Shown here one piece after another: positions 38,979 through 47,890 of a DNA stretch of 64,000 nt. Source of the stretch: Bacteroidales bacterium (GTDB lineage Bacteria > Bacteroidota > Bacteroidia > Bacteroidales > UBA932); contig JAFXQA010000002.1 in NCBI GenBank assembly GCA_017527415.1, positions 1-64,000 on the forward strand. The letters are read 5' to 3'. Both the position numbers and the translations under genes were made by a program. The notes under the pieces were generated by a model. The model made no database searches, had not been told where the DNA came from, and saw only the letters and a list, made by a program, of their open reading frames with translations. How positions within the stretch are numbered: the stretch's first letter is position 1; every line of letters starts with the position of its first letter.

Positions 38979-40352
38979 ATGCGTAAAGTATCATTAGTTT
39001 TCGCTCTTTTGATTGCCGCAGCATTTACTGCAAGTGCACAGAAGGAGCAGTATAACCAATATGGTGTCAAGGTAGACATTGATCCCCTGCAGGCAGAAGC
39101 CCAGGACGGAATCCTCGTCCTCCGTTCAAAGGGAGACTCCGGCTACAAGATCTGGTTCGACAATCGCGTGCAGACCGATGGCGCCATCTACTTCGGCGAG
39201 CCCGAATGGCTTCCCAAAAACGATCAGATTTCCAACGGCCTCTCTATCCGCCGCGCCCGTTTCGCCGTCAAGGCCCAGATCGACAAGAACTGGTATGGAG
39301 AAGTTGATATGGATATGGCGAACGGTATGTTCGAGCTCAAGGACGCCATTATCCGCTACACCGGATTTGAAAAATTCACTTTCCAGATGGGTAGTTTCAA
39401 GGAGATCTTCTCCCTTCAGAGGAACAATTCTTCCCGTTACCTTCAGTTTATCGAGCGTCCGATGGTCTGCTCGGCCCTGGCACCTTCCCGCCACCTCGGA
39501 TTTAACGCCAACTATTACAACAAGGGTGTGTTCCTGAATCTCGGTATTATGGGTCAGGAAATCGAAGGAGAGGAAACTCGTGGCTATGTAGAGGCTTCCA
39601 GCAAGGGCGCCGGCCCGGACGAAGGTCTTACCTATACGTTCAAGGCTATCTATCAGCCCGGATGGAATAAGGAAAATTGGGGTATGCACATCGGCGCGGC
39701 AGCATCTTACCGTGAGCCCAAGACATCTGATGAAACTTACGGAGATATTCGCTTCAGCGCCCGTAACTCCACCAACATCAGCCGCAAGAAATACCTCGAT
39801 ACCGGAGACTTTACCTTCGATCACTATTATCGCTACACCGGTGAAATTGCCGGTTATTGGAAGGGCTTCCGCGGAGAGGCTGTCTATATGGGCAACACCA
39901 CCGTTCTGCCCAATGGCGGCACCAAGAATTTCTTCGGATGGTATGTGCAGGGCGGATATCTGCTCTTCGGCGGCACCCAGCGCTATGACGGCGCCGGCGC
40001 CAAGTTCACCCGCGTGAAGAGGGGCCAGAAGTGGGGAGACGTGGAACTCTGCGGCCGCGTGGAATTCCTCGACCTCAATGCAGACAAGGCCCTGGCCGCC
40101 AACGACCAGGAAATAATGGGCGGATCCGCAATGGCATACGCCCTCGGCCTCAACTACTATATTACCGATCATGTGAAGGTGCAACTCAACTGGCAGTATA
40201 ACGATAACGACCGTTTCTGCTCCGGTAAGGGCAACAAGTTCACCTGTGGCGTGGACGAGGCCGGCAAGCCGACCAAGAACCCTTACAACACCAGGGGTAA
40301 TGCCGGTGTCGATTATCACATGCTCGCAATGCGCTTCGAGATTGATTTTTAA
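38979..40352 (+). CDS. Outer-membrane porin, OprO/OprP-like
   Basis: 457 residues, signal peptide MRKVSLVFALLIAAAFTASAQ. The middle has ISNGLSIRRARFAVKAQIDKNWYGEVDMDMANGMFELKDAIIRY and FQMGSFKEIFSLQRNNSSRYLQFIERP, the usual pattern of phosphate-selective porin O/P-family proteins (PF07396); the protein ends with an aromatic-rich strand HMLAMRFEIDF, as in outer-membrane barrels. The substrate need not be phosphate in this phylum. Followed 30 bases later by a lipoprotein gene, probably the same operon. Confidence 0.9.
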   Translation: MRKVSLVFALLIAAAFTASAQKEQYNQYGVKVDIDPLQAEAQDGILVLRSKGDSGYKIWFDNRVQTDGAIYFGEPEWLPKNDQISNGLSIRRARFAVKAQIDKNWYGEVDMDMANGMFELKDAIIRYTGFEKFTFQMGSFKEIFSLQRNNSSRYLQFIERPMVCSALAPSRHLGFNANYYNKGVFLNLGIMGQEIEGEETRGYVEASSKGAGPDEGLTYTFKAIYQPGWNKENWGMHIGAAASYREPKTSDETYGDIRFSARNSTNISRKKYLDTGDFTFDHYYRYTGEIAGYWKGFRGEAVYMGNTTVLPNGGTKNFFGWYVQGGYLLFGGTQRYDGAGAKFTRVKRGQKWGDVELCGRVEFLDLNADKALAANDQEIMGGSAMAYALGLNYYITDHVKVQLNWQYNDNDRFCSGKGNKFTCGVDEAGKPTKNPYNTRGNAGVDYHMLAMRFEIDF

Positions 40353-40382
40353 TTATTCATAAACCATTAAAAACACAAAACA

Positions 40383-40949
40383 ATGAAAAAGATTCTGTAT
40401 TTCGCCGTGGCAGCCCTTGCTGCAACTGCATTCTTCGCCTGCAACCAAGACAACGAAGTAACCGGCAAAGACGCTATTGATTATTCCAAACTCGTTATCA
40501 ACGAGGCCAACGCAGTCGCTGCTACCGACTCTGCAAAGTTCGTTGAACTCTACAATGGTGGCGACAAGGATATTCCTCTGAAGGGTGTTTATATCAACAG
40601 GACTGACGAAACCGGACTTGTCGAACTGACCTGGTCCGGCATTGATGGTGAAGTTGTTCCCGCCAAGGGATTCTTCGTAATTCAGGGCACCAAGAATGCA
40701 ATGGAAAGAAGTATGATCAAGGGTCTCTCCGCAAAGAAGGGTGTAAAACTTGAGGTTTTCGGACCCGACGATGCTTCCATTACTTCCGTACAGCATGGTA
40801 TCCTCACCGACGCCACTGCAAAGACCAAGATCCAGACCGGTATCTGGGCCCGCATTCCTGACGGCGGCGCATGGAAGAATGTCACTAACGAAACTCCCGG
40901 CGCAAAGAATGACGCCACCGGAGCAATAGACGACGACGAACTGAAATAA
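40383..40949 (+). CDS. Lipoprotein with a lamin-tail domain
   Basis: 188 residues, lipoprotein signal MKKILYFAVAALAATAFFACNQ. SKLVINEANAVAATDSAKFVELYNGGDKDIPLKGVYINRTDETG, then FFVIQGT, is a lamin-tail domain (PF00932), an immunoglobulin-like fold used in bacterial exported proteins; the tail NETPGAKN is also typical. It follows the porin closely, so it may be attached to the same outer-membrane function. Confidence 0.85.
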   Translation: MKKILYFAVAALAATAFFACNQDNEVTGKDAIDYSKLVINEANAVAATDSAKFVELYNGGDKDIPLKGVYINRTDETGLVELTWSGIDGEVVPAKGFFVIQGTKNAMERSMIKGLSAKKGVKLEVFGPDDASITSVQHGILTDATAKTKIQTGIWARIPDGGAWKNVTNETPGAKNDATGAIDDDELK

Positions 40950-40955
40950 TTCGCT

Positions 40956-41612
40956 ATGGCAGAACTCAAAATTGGCGAGCAGAGCAAGCCGCGCTTCGAA
41001 TTCCGCAGTTTCGGCCAGTGCTTCTGCGAAGCTCACAAGAGAATGGCACGCCTCTCCGTTCCCGTACCTGAAAAGGTATGGGAGCGCGAGAGCGACGAGA
41101 TCTACATCATCTCCGCCAAGAACGACATCAACAACACCAAGATCCGGGACGGAAAGATGGATATCAAGACCTATGTTCAGACCGTCGACGGCTTTGAGCA
41201 GTGGAATCCCCTCATGAAGGGCGAGTTCCCCATCTCCCGCGAAGTTCTGGAGAAGGAAGTGTTCCCGGCGTTCATGGTAGAGATGCCCGCCCTCACGAAG
41301 GATACCTACACCTATGAGGAATTCATCGCGATGGTGAAGGCCTGCCCCGACCTGGCGGCAGTACGCGTGCACAAGCAGCGCTTCGGCTACATGGTTAACA
41401 ACACCATCTGCGAAGTGGGCAACGTGCTCATCAACGGCGCAAAGGTGGTGACAATCAACTCAGAATCCACCGAAATCGAGGATATCAAGAAAACTGTTGC
41501 CGACTGCCACCTCGAGGGCGTTGAGAACATCAACTACCTGCAGGCCATCAAGCGCGTGATCGGCATGAGCGACAAACCCCTTGCAAACGAAACGATATGT
41601 CACAGGAAATAG
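40956..41612 (+). CDS. Uncharacterised protein, possibly a divergent CYTH-like partner
   Basis: 218 residues, no signal peptide. It has charged beta-strand patterns such as PRFEFRSFGQCF, SDEIYIISAKNDINNTKIRDGKMDIKTYVQ and FEQWNPLMKGEFPI, then VHKQRFGYMVNNTICEVGNVLINGAKVVTINSES. These resemble an alternating K/R/E barrel of the CYTH/triphosphate-tunnel fold, but the EIEKKFLV start motif is missing. Its last codons overlap the true CYTH gene by 16 bases, supporting a functional pair. The family call is inference. Confidence 0.65.
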   Translation: MAELKIGEQSKPRFEFRSFGQCFCEAHKRMARLSVPVPEKVWERESDEIYIISAKNDINNTKIRDGKMDIKTYVQTVDGFEQWNPLMKGEFPISREVLEKEVFPAFMVEMPALTKDTYTYEEFIAMVKACPDLAAVRVHKQRFGYMVNNTICEVGNVLINGAKVVTINSESTEIEDIKKTVADCHLEGVENINYLQAIKRVIGMSDKPLANETICHRK

Positions 41613-42073
41613 AGAAAAAGTTCTTGGTGAAGGGCGACTTCAAGGCCGAGGCTTTCAAGGCCACCCGCATCACCCAGGGATACCTCAGCAGTGTTCCTGA
41701 GCGCACCGTGCGTATCCGCGTGAAGGGCGACAAGGGCTTCATCACCGTCAAGGGAATAGGCAACGCCAGCGGCGCAGCCCGTTTCGAGTGGGAGAAGGAA
41801 ATCCCTGTAGACGAAGTGAAGAGCCTCCTCGAACTTGCCGAACCCGGAGTGATCGACAAGACCCGTTATCTTGTCAAGAACACCGACGGCAAGCACACTT
41901 GGGAAGTCGATGAGTTCTATGGCGACAACGACGGCCTGACCGTCGCCGAGGTGGAACTTGAAGACGAGAACGAGCCTTTCGACAAGCCCGCATGGCTTGG
42001 CGAGGAGGTCACCGGCGACCCCAAGTACTTCAATTCAATGTTGATGAAAAATCCCTACAAGAATTGGAAATAA
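41597..42073 (+). CDS. CYTH-domain protein (triphosphate tunnel metalloenzyme)
   Basis: 158 residues, a single CYTH domain (PF01928): EIEKKFLVKGDF at the start, RTVRIRVKGDKGFITVKGIG, EWEKEIP, TRYLVKNTDGKHTWEVDEFYGDNDGLTVAEVELEDENEPF. The Glu/Lys/Arg pairs that line the tunnel and bind triphosphate and metal are kept. Bacterial members hydrolyse inorganic triphosphate or related compounds. ATG 41597 lies inside the end of the upstream gene. Confidence 0.92.
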   Translation: MSQEIEKKFLVKGDFKAEAFKATRITQGYLSSVPERTVRIRVKGDKGFITVKGIGNASGAARFEWEKEIPVDEVKSLLELAEPGVIDKTRYLVKNTDGKHTWEVDEFYGDNDGLTVAEVELEDENEPFDKPAWLGEEVTGDPKYFNSMLMKNPYKNWK

Positions 42074-42861
42074 GATTCAAATCCATCCTTTTCTGTCTAT
42101 TAATGGTCTCATCCTTAGGCGCTTGTCTTAAGGATGAGCCCGTTATTAGAGACGGAGATGACGCCAAGGTGACGAAATACACCCTTGGAACCCCTACTTC
42201 CTACGACACCAAGCTGGACGGTCTTTCTGCCATCTGCCTCAACGAGGCCGGAGACGGCCTTCTGGTGGCCCAGGACAACGGAAACGTGCTGGAGTTCGAC
42301 CTGGACGGAAATCTTAAGAAAACTAACGCCATGCCCAACCCGGACGGGAGGAGCAAGGTGGACCTGGAAGGCATTTCCAAGGCATCCGACGGGAGCATCT
42401 TCCTCTGCGAAGAGAGGTTCCACGAAGTTTGGAAATTGAGCGCCGACCACAAAAGCATGACCCTTCTTTCAAAGGGCCCGGAAGAGGCCGGGAGCGAGGA
42501 CAACCAGGGTTATGAAGGCATCGCAGCCGGCCCGGATGGCATCCTGTATGTCGCAAATCAGAGCAAACCCTTCCGCGTTTATACCTATTCCACGACAAGC
42601 AAGGCCTGGACGACTGCTTTCGACGTCGACTGGGCGCAGAGCCTTTCCGACATCTACTATGACAGCGAGGACAAGACCCTATGGATAACCGATGCCAAGA
42701 CGCAGAAACTCACACAGGTCAAGACAGACGGCACCAAGCTACAGGAAATCAGCATCTCCTTTGTGAATAAGCCTGAAGGTTTCTGTAAGGATACGGCCAG
42801 GAAGCTTTTCTGGTTCGTCTGCGACAAGACCAACAAGATCTTTAAAGTAAGTTACAACTAG
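42064..42861 (+). CDS. SdiA-regulated-family lipoprotein (beta-propeller)
   Basis: About 265 residues. I take TTG 42064 as start because it gives a full lipoprotein signal (EIRFKSILFCLLMVSSLGAC) overlapping the CYTH stop by 10 bases; the ATG at 42103 would cut the signal peptide. Blade-like repeats DGLSAICLNEAGDGLLVAQDN, DLEGISKASDGSIFLCEERFHEVW, YEGIAAGPDGILYVANQS and LSDIYYDSEDKTLWITD match the SdiA-regulated family (PF06977), also seen in phytase-like/esterase-like propellers. Its ligand is unknown. Confidence 0.8.
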   Translation: MEIRFKSILFCLLMVSSLGACLKDEPVIRDGDDAKVTKYTLGTPTSYDTKLDGLSAICLNEAGDGLLVAQDNGNVLEFDLDGNLKKTNAMPNPDGRSKVDLEGISKASDGSIFLCEERFHEVWKLSADHKSMTLLSKGPEEAGSEDNQGYEGIAAGPDGILYVANQSKPFRVYTYSTTSKAWTTAFDVDWAQSLSDIYYDSEDKTLWITDAKTQKLTQVKTDGTKLQEISISFVNKPEGFCKDTARKLFWFVCDKTNKIFKVSYN

Positions 42862-42862
42862 C

Positions 42863-44464
42863 ATGGCAGAAGAGATCAAGACGGCGGCGTTCGATCCGCT
42901 GGACATGAAAAACTACAAGGTCGAGAAACTCCCCAAGATGCAGAAGGGGAAGTTCGAAGTGTGGATGGCCCGCCTAGGCGGTCCCCTGGCCATCATCGCC
43001 TTCGTCTGGATCTGCTGGTTCTGCCATATAGGCTTCATCGACAATCTCAGCGCCGACGGTCTGGCCGCCAAAGCCCAGGCCCGCCTGGGTGTCCTTGGGA
43101 TGGACGGATTCATCCGCGCGAACTACGCGATGCTGGGCATCTTCGTGGCGAGCCTGATACTCTGGATGACGGAGGCCATCCCCAATTATCTGACCTCCCT
43201 GCTGCTGATCCTGGGCACGGTGCTCTTCAACGTCACCACCCAGAAAGAGGCCCTGGCGCAGCTGGGACACCCGGTGATGTGGCTGAACATACTCAGCTTT
43301 GTGCTGGCTTCGATGCTGGTGAAGACGCAGTTCGCCAAGCGTCTGGCCCTGGCCTTCGTAATCAAGTTCGGAAAGAGCGCTAAGGGCGTGCTCTGGAGCT
43401 TCCTCGGCATCAACCTGGTGCTATCCGCCTTCATCTCCGCCACCACCGTCAAAGCGACCATAATGCTTCCTATCTTTATGGTCATCTGTGCAATCTACGG
43501 GGCCTCCAACGGCCACCGCAACAATTTCGGCCGCAACCTGGTAATCCAGAACCTCTTCCAGGTGAACATAGGCGCGAACGCTTTCTACACGGGAAGCGGC
43601 GCGCACTTGCTGGCCATATCCCTCATCGCCGGCTTCCTGGGCTCCTGCAACTTCGGTTATAAGGAATGGCTGGTTGCGGTGGGCCCCATGAGCATCATCA
43701 TTCTTGTGGTGGGCCTGCTGATGGGAATGTATGTCTTCTTCCCCATGAAGAAAGAGGAGCAGAAGCCCCAGCTGGAGGGTGGAATAGACCGTCTGAAGGC
43801 CGAGCTTGCCACCATGGGCAAGATGAGCGCCCAGGAATGGAAGGCCGTGAGCATCTTCTGCCTGGTGCTCTTCCTCTGGGTCACCAAAGGAACCTTCCAC
43901 AATATAGATGAAACCATCGTGGCGCTGCTCGGCGCCTGCATCGCGCTGCTGCCCGGAATCGGGGTAGTGAAATGGAACGATGTGGACATCCCCTGGCACC
44001 TGATGCTCTTCAGCGCCGGTGCATACGTGCTGGGAAGCGGCCTCAACGCCACCGACCTGCCCAATACTATGGTGAATGCCGCTTTCGATGCGATGGGCAT
44101 CACCTCCGACACTCCGTTCTGGGTGCTGTACGTGATCATCACCTTCCTGATGATGTACTCCGGGCTGATCTTCCAGAGCAAGACCATACGCACGATGGTG
44201 TTCGTGCCAATCGCGCTGGGGGTGGAAGCGCGTTTCCACTTCCCTCCCATGAGCCTGGCGCTGCCCACCTCGATGCTTATCGAGCACTGCTACGTGCTGC
44301 CGTTCAACAGCAAGCCGGCGGCGTTGCTCTACAATACCAACCAGTACAGCCAGACCGATGCCTTCAAGTTCGGCATCACGATGATGACCTTCTCCTGGCT
44401 GCTTATCCTTTTATTCGGCCAGACGGTGCTTAAGTGGCTGGCGATTACCCCCGGACTGTTTTAA
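42863..44464 (+). CDS. DASS/SLC13-family anion:Na+ symporter
   Basis: 533 residues, about 12-14 membrane segments. MLGIFVASLILWMTEAIPNYLTSLLLIL and the C-terminal SLALPTSMLIEHCYVLPFNSKPAALLYNTNQYS resemble the divalent-anion:sodium symporter family (dicarboxylates, sulfate or phosphate). The SNT-type motif is modified here (FISATTVKATIMLP). Starts 1 base after the SdiA-like stop, so it continues the operon. Exact substrate unknown. Confidence 0.88.
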   Translation: MAEEIKTAAFDPLDMKNYKVEKLPKMQKGKFEVWMARLGGPLAIIAFVWICWFCHIGFIDNLSADGLAAKAQARLGVLGMDGFIRANYAMLGIFVASLILWMTEAIPNYLTSLLLILGTVLFNVTTQKEALAQLGHPVMWLNILSFVLASMLVKTQFAKRLALAFVIKFGKSAKGVLWSFLGINLVLSAFISATTVKATIMLPIFMVICAIYGASNGHRNNFGRNLVIQNLFQVNIGANAFYTGSGAHLLAISLIAGFLGSCNFGYKEWLVAVGPMSIIILVVGLLMGMYVFFPMKKEEQKPQLEGGIDRLKAELATMGKMSAQEWKAVSIFCLVLFLWVTKGTFHNIDETIVALLGACIALLPGIGVVKWNDVDIPWHLMLFSAGAYVLGSGLNATDLPNTMVNAAFDAMGITSDTPFWVLYVIITFLMMYSGLIFQSKTIRTMVFVPIALGVEARFHFPPMSLALPTSMLIEHCYVLPFNSKPAALLYNTNQYSQTDAFKFGITMMTFSWLLILLFGQTVLKWLAITPGLF

Positions 44465-44476
44465 ATTTCTACAGCT

Positions 44477-45097
44477 ATGACAATCGAATGGAACTTCATA
44501 CTCAGGATATTCGTGGCCGGGCTCCTCGGCGGGCTGATCGGCTTTGAACGCGAATTCAGGGCCAAGGAGGCGGGCGTGCGCACACACTTCATCGTGGCGC
44601 TCGGCAGCGCCCTGTTCATGGTCATTTCCCAGTATGCCTTTGCAGGCAGATTCGACGCAGCCCGCGTTGCCGCACAGGTGGTGTCCGGTATAGGCTTTAT
44701 CGGCGCGGGAGTCATCATCTTCCAGAAGAATGTCATCCGCGGAATCACAACCGCCGCCGGCCTTTGGGTGGCCGCAGCCATCGGACTGAGCTGCGGGGCG
44801 GAGATGTATTCTGTTGCCATTGCGGCGACGGTCATGACCATCCTGGTGCTGGAGACAATGCACTTCATTACCCGCAATCACGGAGAGAAGGAGATCACCG
44901 TTACCCTTTCTCCCGTCTCCAACGAGGAGTTGCTGGAGGTGATGAAAACGCTGAAATCCATAGGGGCGGACGTTACGGCTTTCACTCTTGCCGACGGCGA
45001 AGCTTCGCTGGACCTTAAAATAAAACAAAAGGACTATGCCACAACCGTGGACACAGTCCTTTCATTCTCAAAAGGCCTTAAGGTGGAGATATCCTAG
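44477..45097 (+). CDS. MgtC/SapB-family membrane protein
   Basis: 206 residues. Four to five helices in the first 140 residues with GLLGGLIGFEREFRAKEAGVRTHFIVALGSALFMVIS and GIGFIGAGVIIFQKN, the MgtC signature (PF02308), then a soluble ACT-like C-terminal domain (EITVTLSPVSNEELLEVMKTLKSIGADV). Members influence Mg2+ homeostasis and survival at low Mg2+, not as transporters themselves. It ends overlapping the ppiD stop by 4 bases on the other strand. Confidence 0.92.
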   Translation: MTIEWNFILRIFVAGLLGGLIGFEREFRAKEAGVRTHFIVALGSALFMVISQYAFAGRFDAARVAAQVVSGIGFIGAGVIIFQKNVIRGITTAAGLWVAAAIGLSCGAEMYSVAIAATVMTILVLETMHFITRNHGEKEITVTLSPVSNEELLEVMKTLKSIGADVTAFTLADGEASLDLKIKQKDYATTVDTVLSFSKGLKVEIS

Positions 45098-47181
45098 AAG
45101 AATCTCGCCCTGTTATCCTTTACCACACCGTTTTCGGACATCGTAGGAATGATGCCCTGGGCACCGTACTGAGCCTTGCGCTGTGCGAACATATCAGCAT
45201 CGTTCTCAGTGTAGAAGGATCCGACTTCCTTGCTGTTGACTACGAGCACATAAGTGCCATAGGCTCCTGCGACAGGGCCGGTCAGTTTTCCTTCCTCGGC
45301 GGCATAGACTGCGCCTGCAAGACCGGGATCCACACGACCGCCCATAGGAGCAAGGCTGAGAGCGCTCTCGCTGGTGATGGTGGCTTCAAGCTTGTCTGCT
45401 ACCTCCTGAAGAGTGGTGCAGCCTTCAATCTTGCCCGCAATTTCAGCCTTCTTGACCTCAGCCATCTTCTTTGCATAGAGCTGGCTCTCTATGGAAGAGG
45501 AAACCTCGTTCAGGGGCTTCACGCCTTCTTTATGAATGCCGATGAGCTCCGCGATGAAGAAATACTTGTTATTGACGGTGATGATGTTGGAAGCCTTTCC
45601 GACCTTATTGTCGAATGCCCAGCGGGTAACCTCCTTGGCATTTTCGATGGAGCCATAGGTGGACGTCGCCTCGGTGATGTTCATCTTGTGGGAATAGACG
45701 CCAAGACTGTCGACAGCTTCGGAATAACCGGCTGCGGTCTTGTTTGCGATGGTTGCGAACTTGTTGGCCTTGGAATAGAAGGTATTGAAGGTCTCCTTGC
45801 TCGCAATGGCGGTCTTCTCGAGGATGGCCACCTGCTTCTTGACGACGGGGGCGGTCTTCTTCGTAACGACGACGACGTGGGTGCCGTACTGGGTCTTAAT
45901 GACCATGGGCTGATTAACGGGGGCGGTAATCACACTCTCGAAACCGGGAATCATGTAGGTCTGGGTCAGCCAGCCGATGTTTCCGAGGGTTCCGTCCGCA
46001 GCGGAGTTCTGGTCGACGGAGAATTCAGCTACGAGGGATGAGAAGTTGCCACCCTTGCGCACCACGTTCACCAGGCTGTCGGCGGTAGCGCCGGCCTTGC
46101 TTCCCTGAAGGAGGATGTGCTTGACATAAACGGAATCGGCCACGGGCTTGGTATCCATCACGCGGACGGCATAGAAAGTCCCGCCATCTGCGATGACGGG
46201 AGATATGCTGCCCTTGCCGCCGAATACGAAGTCGTTGACTTCCTGGTTGATGCTGGCAAGTTCGCCGGCCTTGTACCAGTAGTTGCTGAGCTGGCGGTCG
46301 GAGTTCTTGAGAAGGAACGCCTTCATGTTGTCGGCATCCTCAAACTTGGCATAAGCCTCTGCGAACTGCTCATTGGCGGCAGAGATGTCTTCTGCTGAAG
46401 GAACAACCTCAAACACCACATACTCAATATCGCGGCTGGCCTGCTGCTCGAAGAAGTTCTGGTGTTCTTTGTAGTACTTCTTGATCTCTGCGGGAGTCAC
46501 TTTCACCGTGCTGTCGGGAGCGAAAGGATAAGTTACGTAGACATAGTCCACGTTTGCCGTGGTGTTGTTCTGAGCGATGTTCAATCCCTTTTCAAGAGCG
46601 TTCTGATAAGTGCTTGCATTGAAGAGGGCGCCGTACTTTGCATAGAACTGCTGAGTATTCATGGTGTTCTGCAGATAGTTCCAGTACAACTGCAGACGGC
46701 CGCTCTCGTCGGAAGGAATCTGGGCTACGAAATCGCGGACGCGGTCGGCAGAGAAGTTGCCGCTCTCGTCCATGAAGGCAGCATTGCCGGCAATAACGGG
46801 GGAGGGGTTGGCACCTGTGGCAAGGTCGGTGAGTTCGGCTTTGCCAACGGTAATGCCCGCTGCTTTGGCGTTCTTGATGAACATATATTTGTCCACAAGT
46901 TCCTGCCATGCGGCATCCCGGATCTGCTGCTGTGTCTGCTCGTTCTGAGCGCTGCTGCCGGTGATTATCTCGTTGATCTGGGTATATCTCTCCACATCCT
47001 CAAGGAAATCGGTATAGGGAACCGCCTTGCCGTTGATGACGCCTACGTCATACTTGCTCGACATAGAATGCAGTGCGGATTCGAGGGTGCTGGGATCTAT
47101 GATAAATGACAAAAGGGCGAGTGCGATGATAATCGAGATCGCAAGCCCGAACTTAACGCGAATTTTTTCAAGAACCGCCAT
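45094..47181 (-). CDS. ppiD: Periplasmic peptidyl-prolyl isomerase, SurA/PpiD type
   Basis: 695 residues. One N-terminal membrane anchor (FGLAISIIIALALLSFIID), a SurA-N-type chaperone region (NGKAVPYTDFLEDVERY ... AWQELVDKYMFIKNAKAAGI), a parvulin domain at about 340-440 (VKHILLQGS, GTLGNIGWLTQTYMIPGFESVI, QYGTHVVVVT) and a second, diverged copy near the C-terminus. Assists folding of exported envelope proteins. A perfect -7 box lies 42 bases upstream, in addition to possible read-through from lptC. Confidence 0.92.
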   Translation of the reverse strand: MAVLEKIRVKFGLAISIIIALALLSFIIDPSTLESALHSMSSKYDVGVINGKAVPYTDFLEDVERYTQINEIITGSSAQNEQTQQQIRDAAWQELVDKYMFIKNAKAAGITVGKAELTDLATGANPSPVIAGNAAFMDESGNFSADRVRDFVAQIPSDESGRLQLYWNYLQNTMNTQQFYAKYGALFNASTYQNALEKGLNIAQNNTTANVDYVYVTYPFAPDSTVKVTPAEIKKYYKEHQNFFEQQASRDIEYVVFEVVPSAEDISAANEQFAEAYAKFEDADNMKAFLLKNSDRQLSNYWYKAGELASINQEVNDFVFGGKGSISPVIADGGTFYAVRVMDTKPVADSVYVKHILLQGSKAGATADSLVNVVRKGGNFSSLVAEFSVDQNSAADGTLGNIGWLTQTYMIPGFESVITAPVNQPMVIKTQYGTHVVVVTKKTAPVVKKQVAILEKTAIASKETFNTFYSKANKFATIANKTAAGYSEAVDSLGVYSHKMNITEATSTYGSIENAKEVTRWAFDNKVGKASNIITVNNKYFFIAELIGIHKEGVKPLNEVSSSIESQLYAKKMAEVKKAEIAGKIEGCTTLQEVADKLEATITSESALSLAPMGGRVDPGLAGAVYAAEEGKLTGPVAGAYGTYVLVVNSKEVGSFYTENDADMFAQRKAQYGAQGIIPTMSENGVVKDNRARFF

Positions 47182-47222
47182 TTCAGTTTATGTTTTTAAT
47201 TATTAAATATCAATTTAGCCCG

Positions 47223-47230
47223 CAAAGGTA
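47223..47230 (-). promoter_or_regulatory. -7 box of the ppiD promoter
   Basis: TACCTTTG on the minus strand, between the lptC stop and the ppiD ATG, matches TAnnTTTG. Confidence 0.55.
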
Positions 47231-47235
47231 GTAAA

Positions 47236-47889
47236 TTATCTTATATTTTTGACCAAAGGGCCTATAAAATTCACGGAATCAATCACTACCACCGTGCTGT
47301 CCTTTACGGTGTAACCGTATCCGTTGAACGGCTCAAGCAGAATTGCATTGCGGGCATGGTCGTCGGAACGCATGCCGTACCCCTGCAGGAAACCCTGCGG
47401 AGAATACATCTTCACGTAGCAGTTTGTGTATATCTCGTTCTTGGCCTGGTTCCAATACAGGGTATCAGTTTCCATGGTTTCCTGTTTGAGGACATTGTGG
47501 ATGACCACGTTGCCGAAAGCCTCCCATATTTCCTCCTGTTCCTTCCCGGGCCGCCTCTTGTTGGTAACATGCCGGCCATCGTCGGAAACGATGATGGTTT
47601 CGAGCAATCCATCGTCGGAATATCCGTAAATGGCGATCCCTTTTGGGAAGGTCTCATAAGAAGCCGTGTCGTTGTCGTAACGCTCCATTACGGAACTCTC
47701 TACCCTCATCACAACAAGGCCGTTACGGGTTTGCACGGCAAACATGTCGTCTATGGTCTGGATAGGAGTGCTCTTCAGGTTCAGGGCCTCTGCCTGGGCC
47801 ATTTTGCTCTTGCAGGAAACAACGAGGATAGCCGCCGCAATCACGACAGCTATCCCGAGATAATTCAGATAAATCCTGCTTCTGCCCAC
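47236..47889 (-). CDS. lptC: LPS export protein LptC
   Basis: 217 residues with an N-terminal helix and Cys (LGIAVVIAAAILVVSCKSK). The OstA-like beta-jellyroll shows in GLVVMRVESSVMERYDNDTASYETFPKGIAIYGYSDDGLLETIIVSDDGRHV and IWEAFGNVVIHNVLKQETMETDTLYWNQAKNEIYTNCYVKM, a standard LptC pattern. It bridges LptBFG and LptA during lipopolysaccharide export. In the operon with coaX, the outer-membrane protein and the TPR protein. Confidence 0.92.
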   Translation of the reverse strand: MGRSRIYLNYLGIAVVIAAAILVVSCKSKMAQAEALNLKSTPIQTIDDMFAVQTRNGLVVMRVESSVMERYDNDTASYETFPKGIAIYGYSDDGLLETIIVSDDGRHVTNKRRPGKEQEEIWEAFGNVVIHNVLKQETMETDTLYWNQAKNEIYTNCYVKMYSPQGFLQGYGMRSDDHARNAILLEPFNGYGYTVKDSTVVVIDSVNFIGPLVKNIR

Positions 47890-47890
47890 G

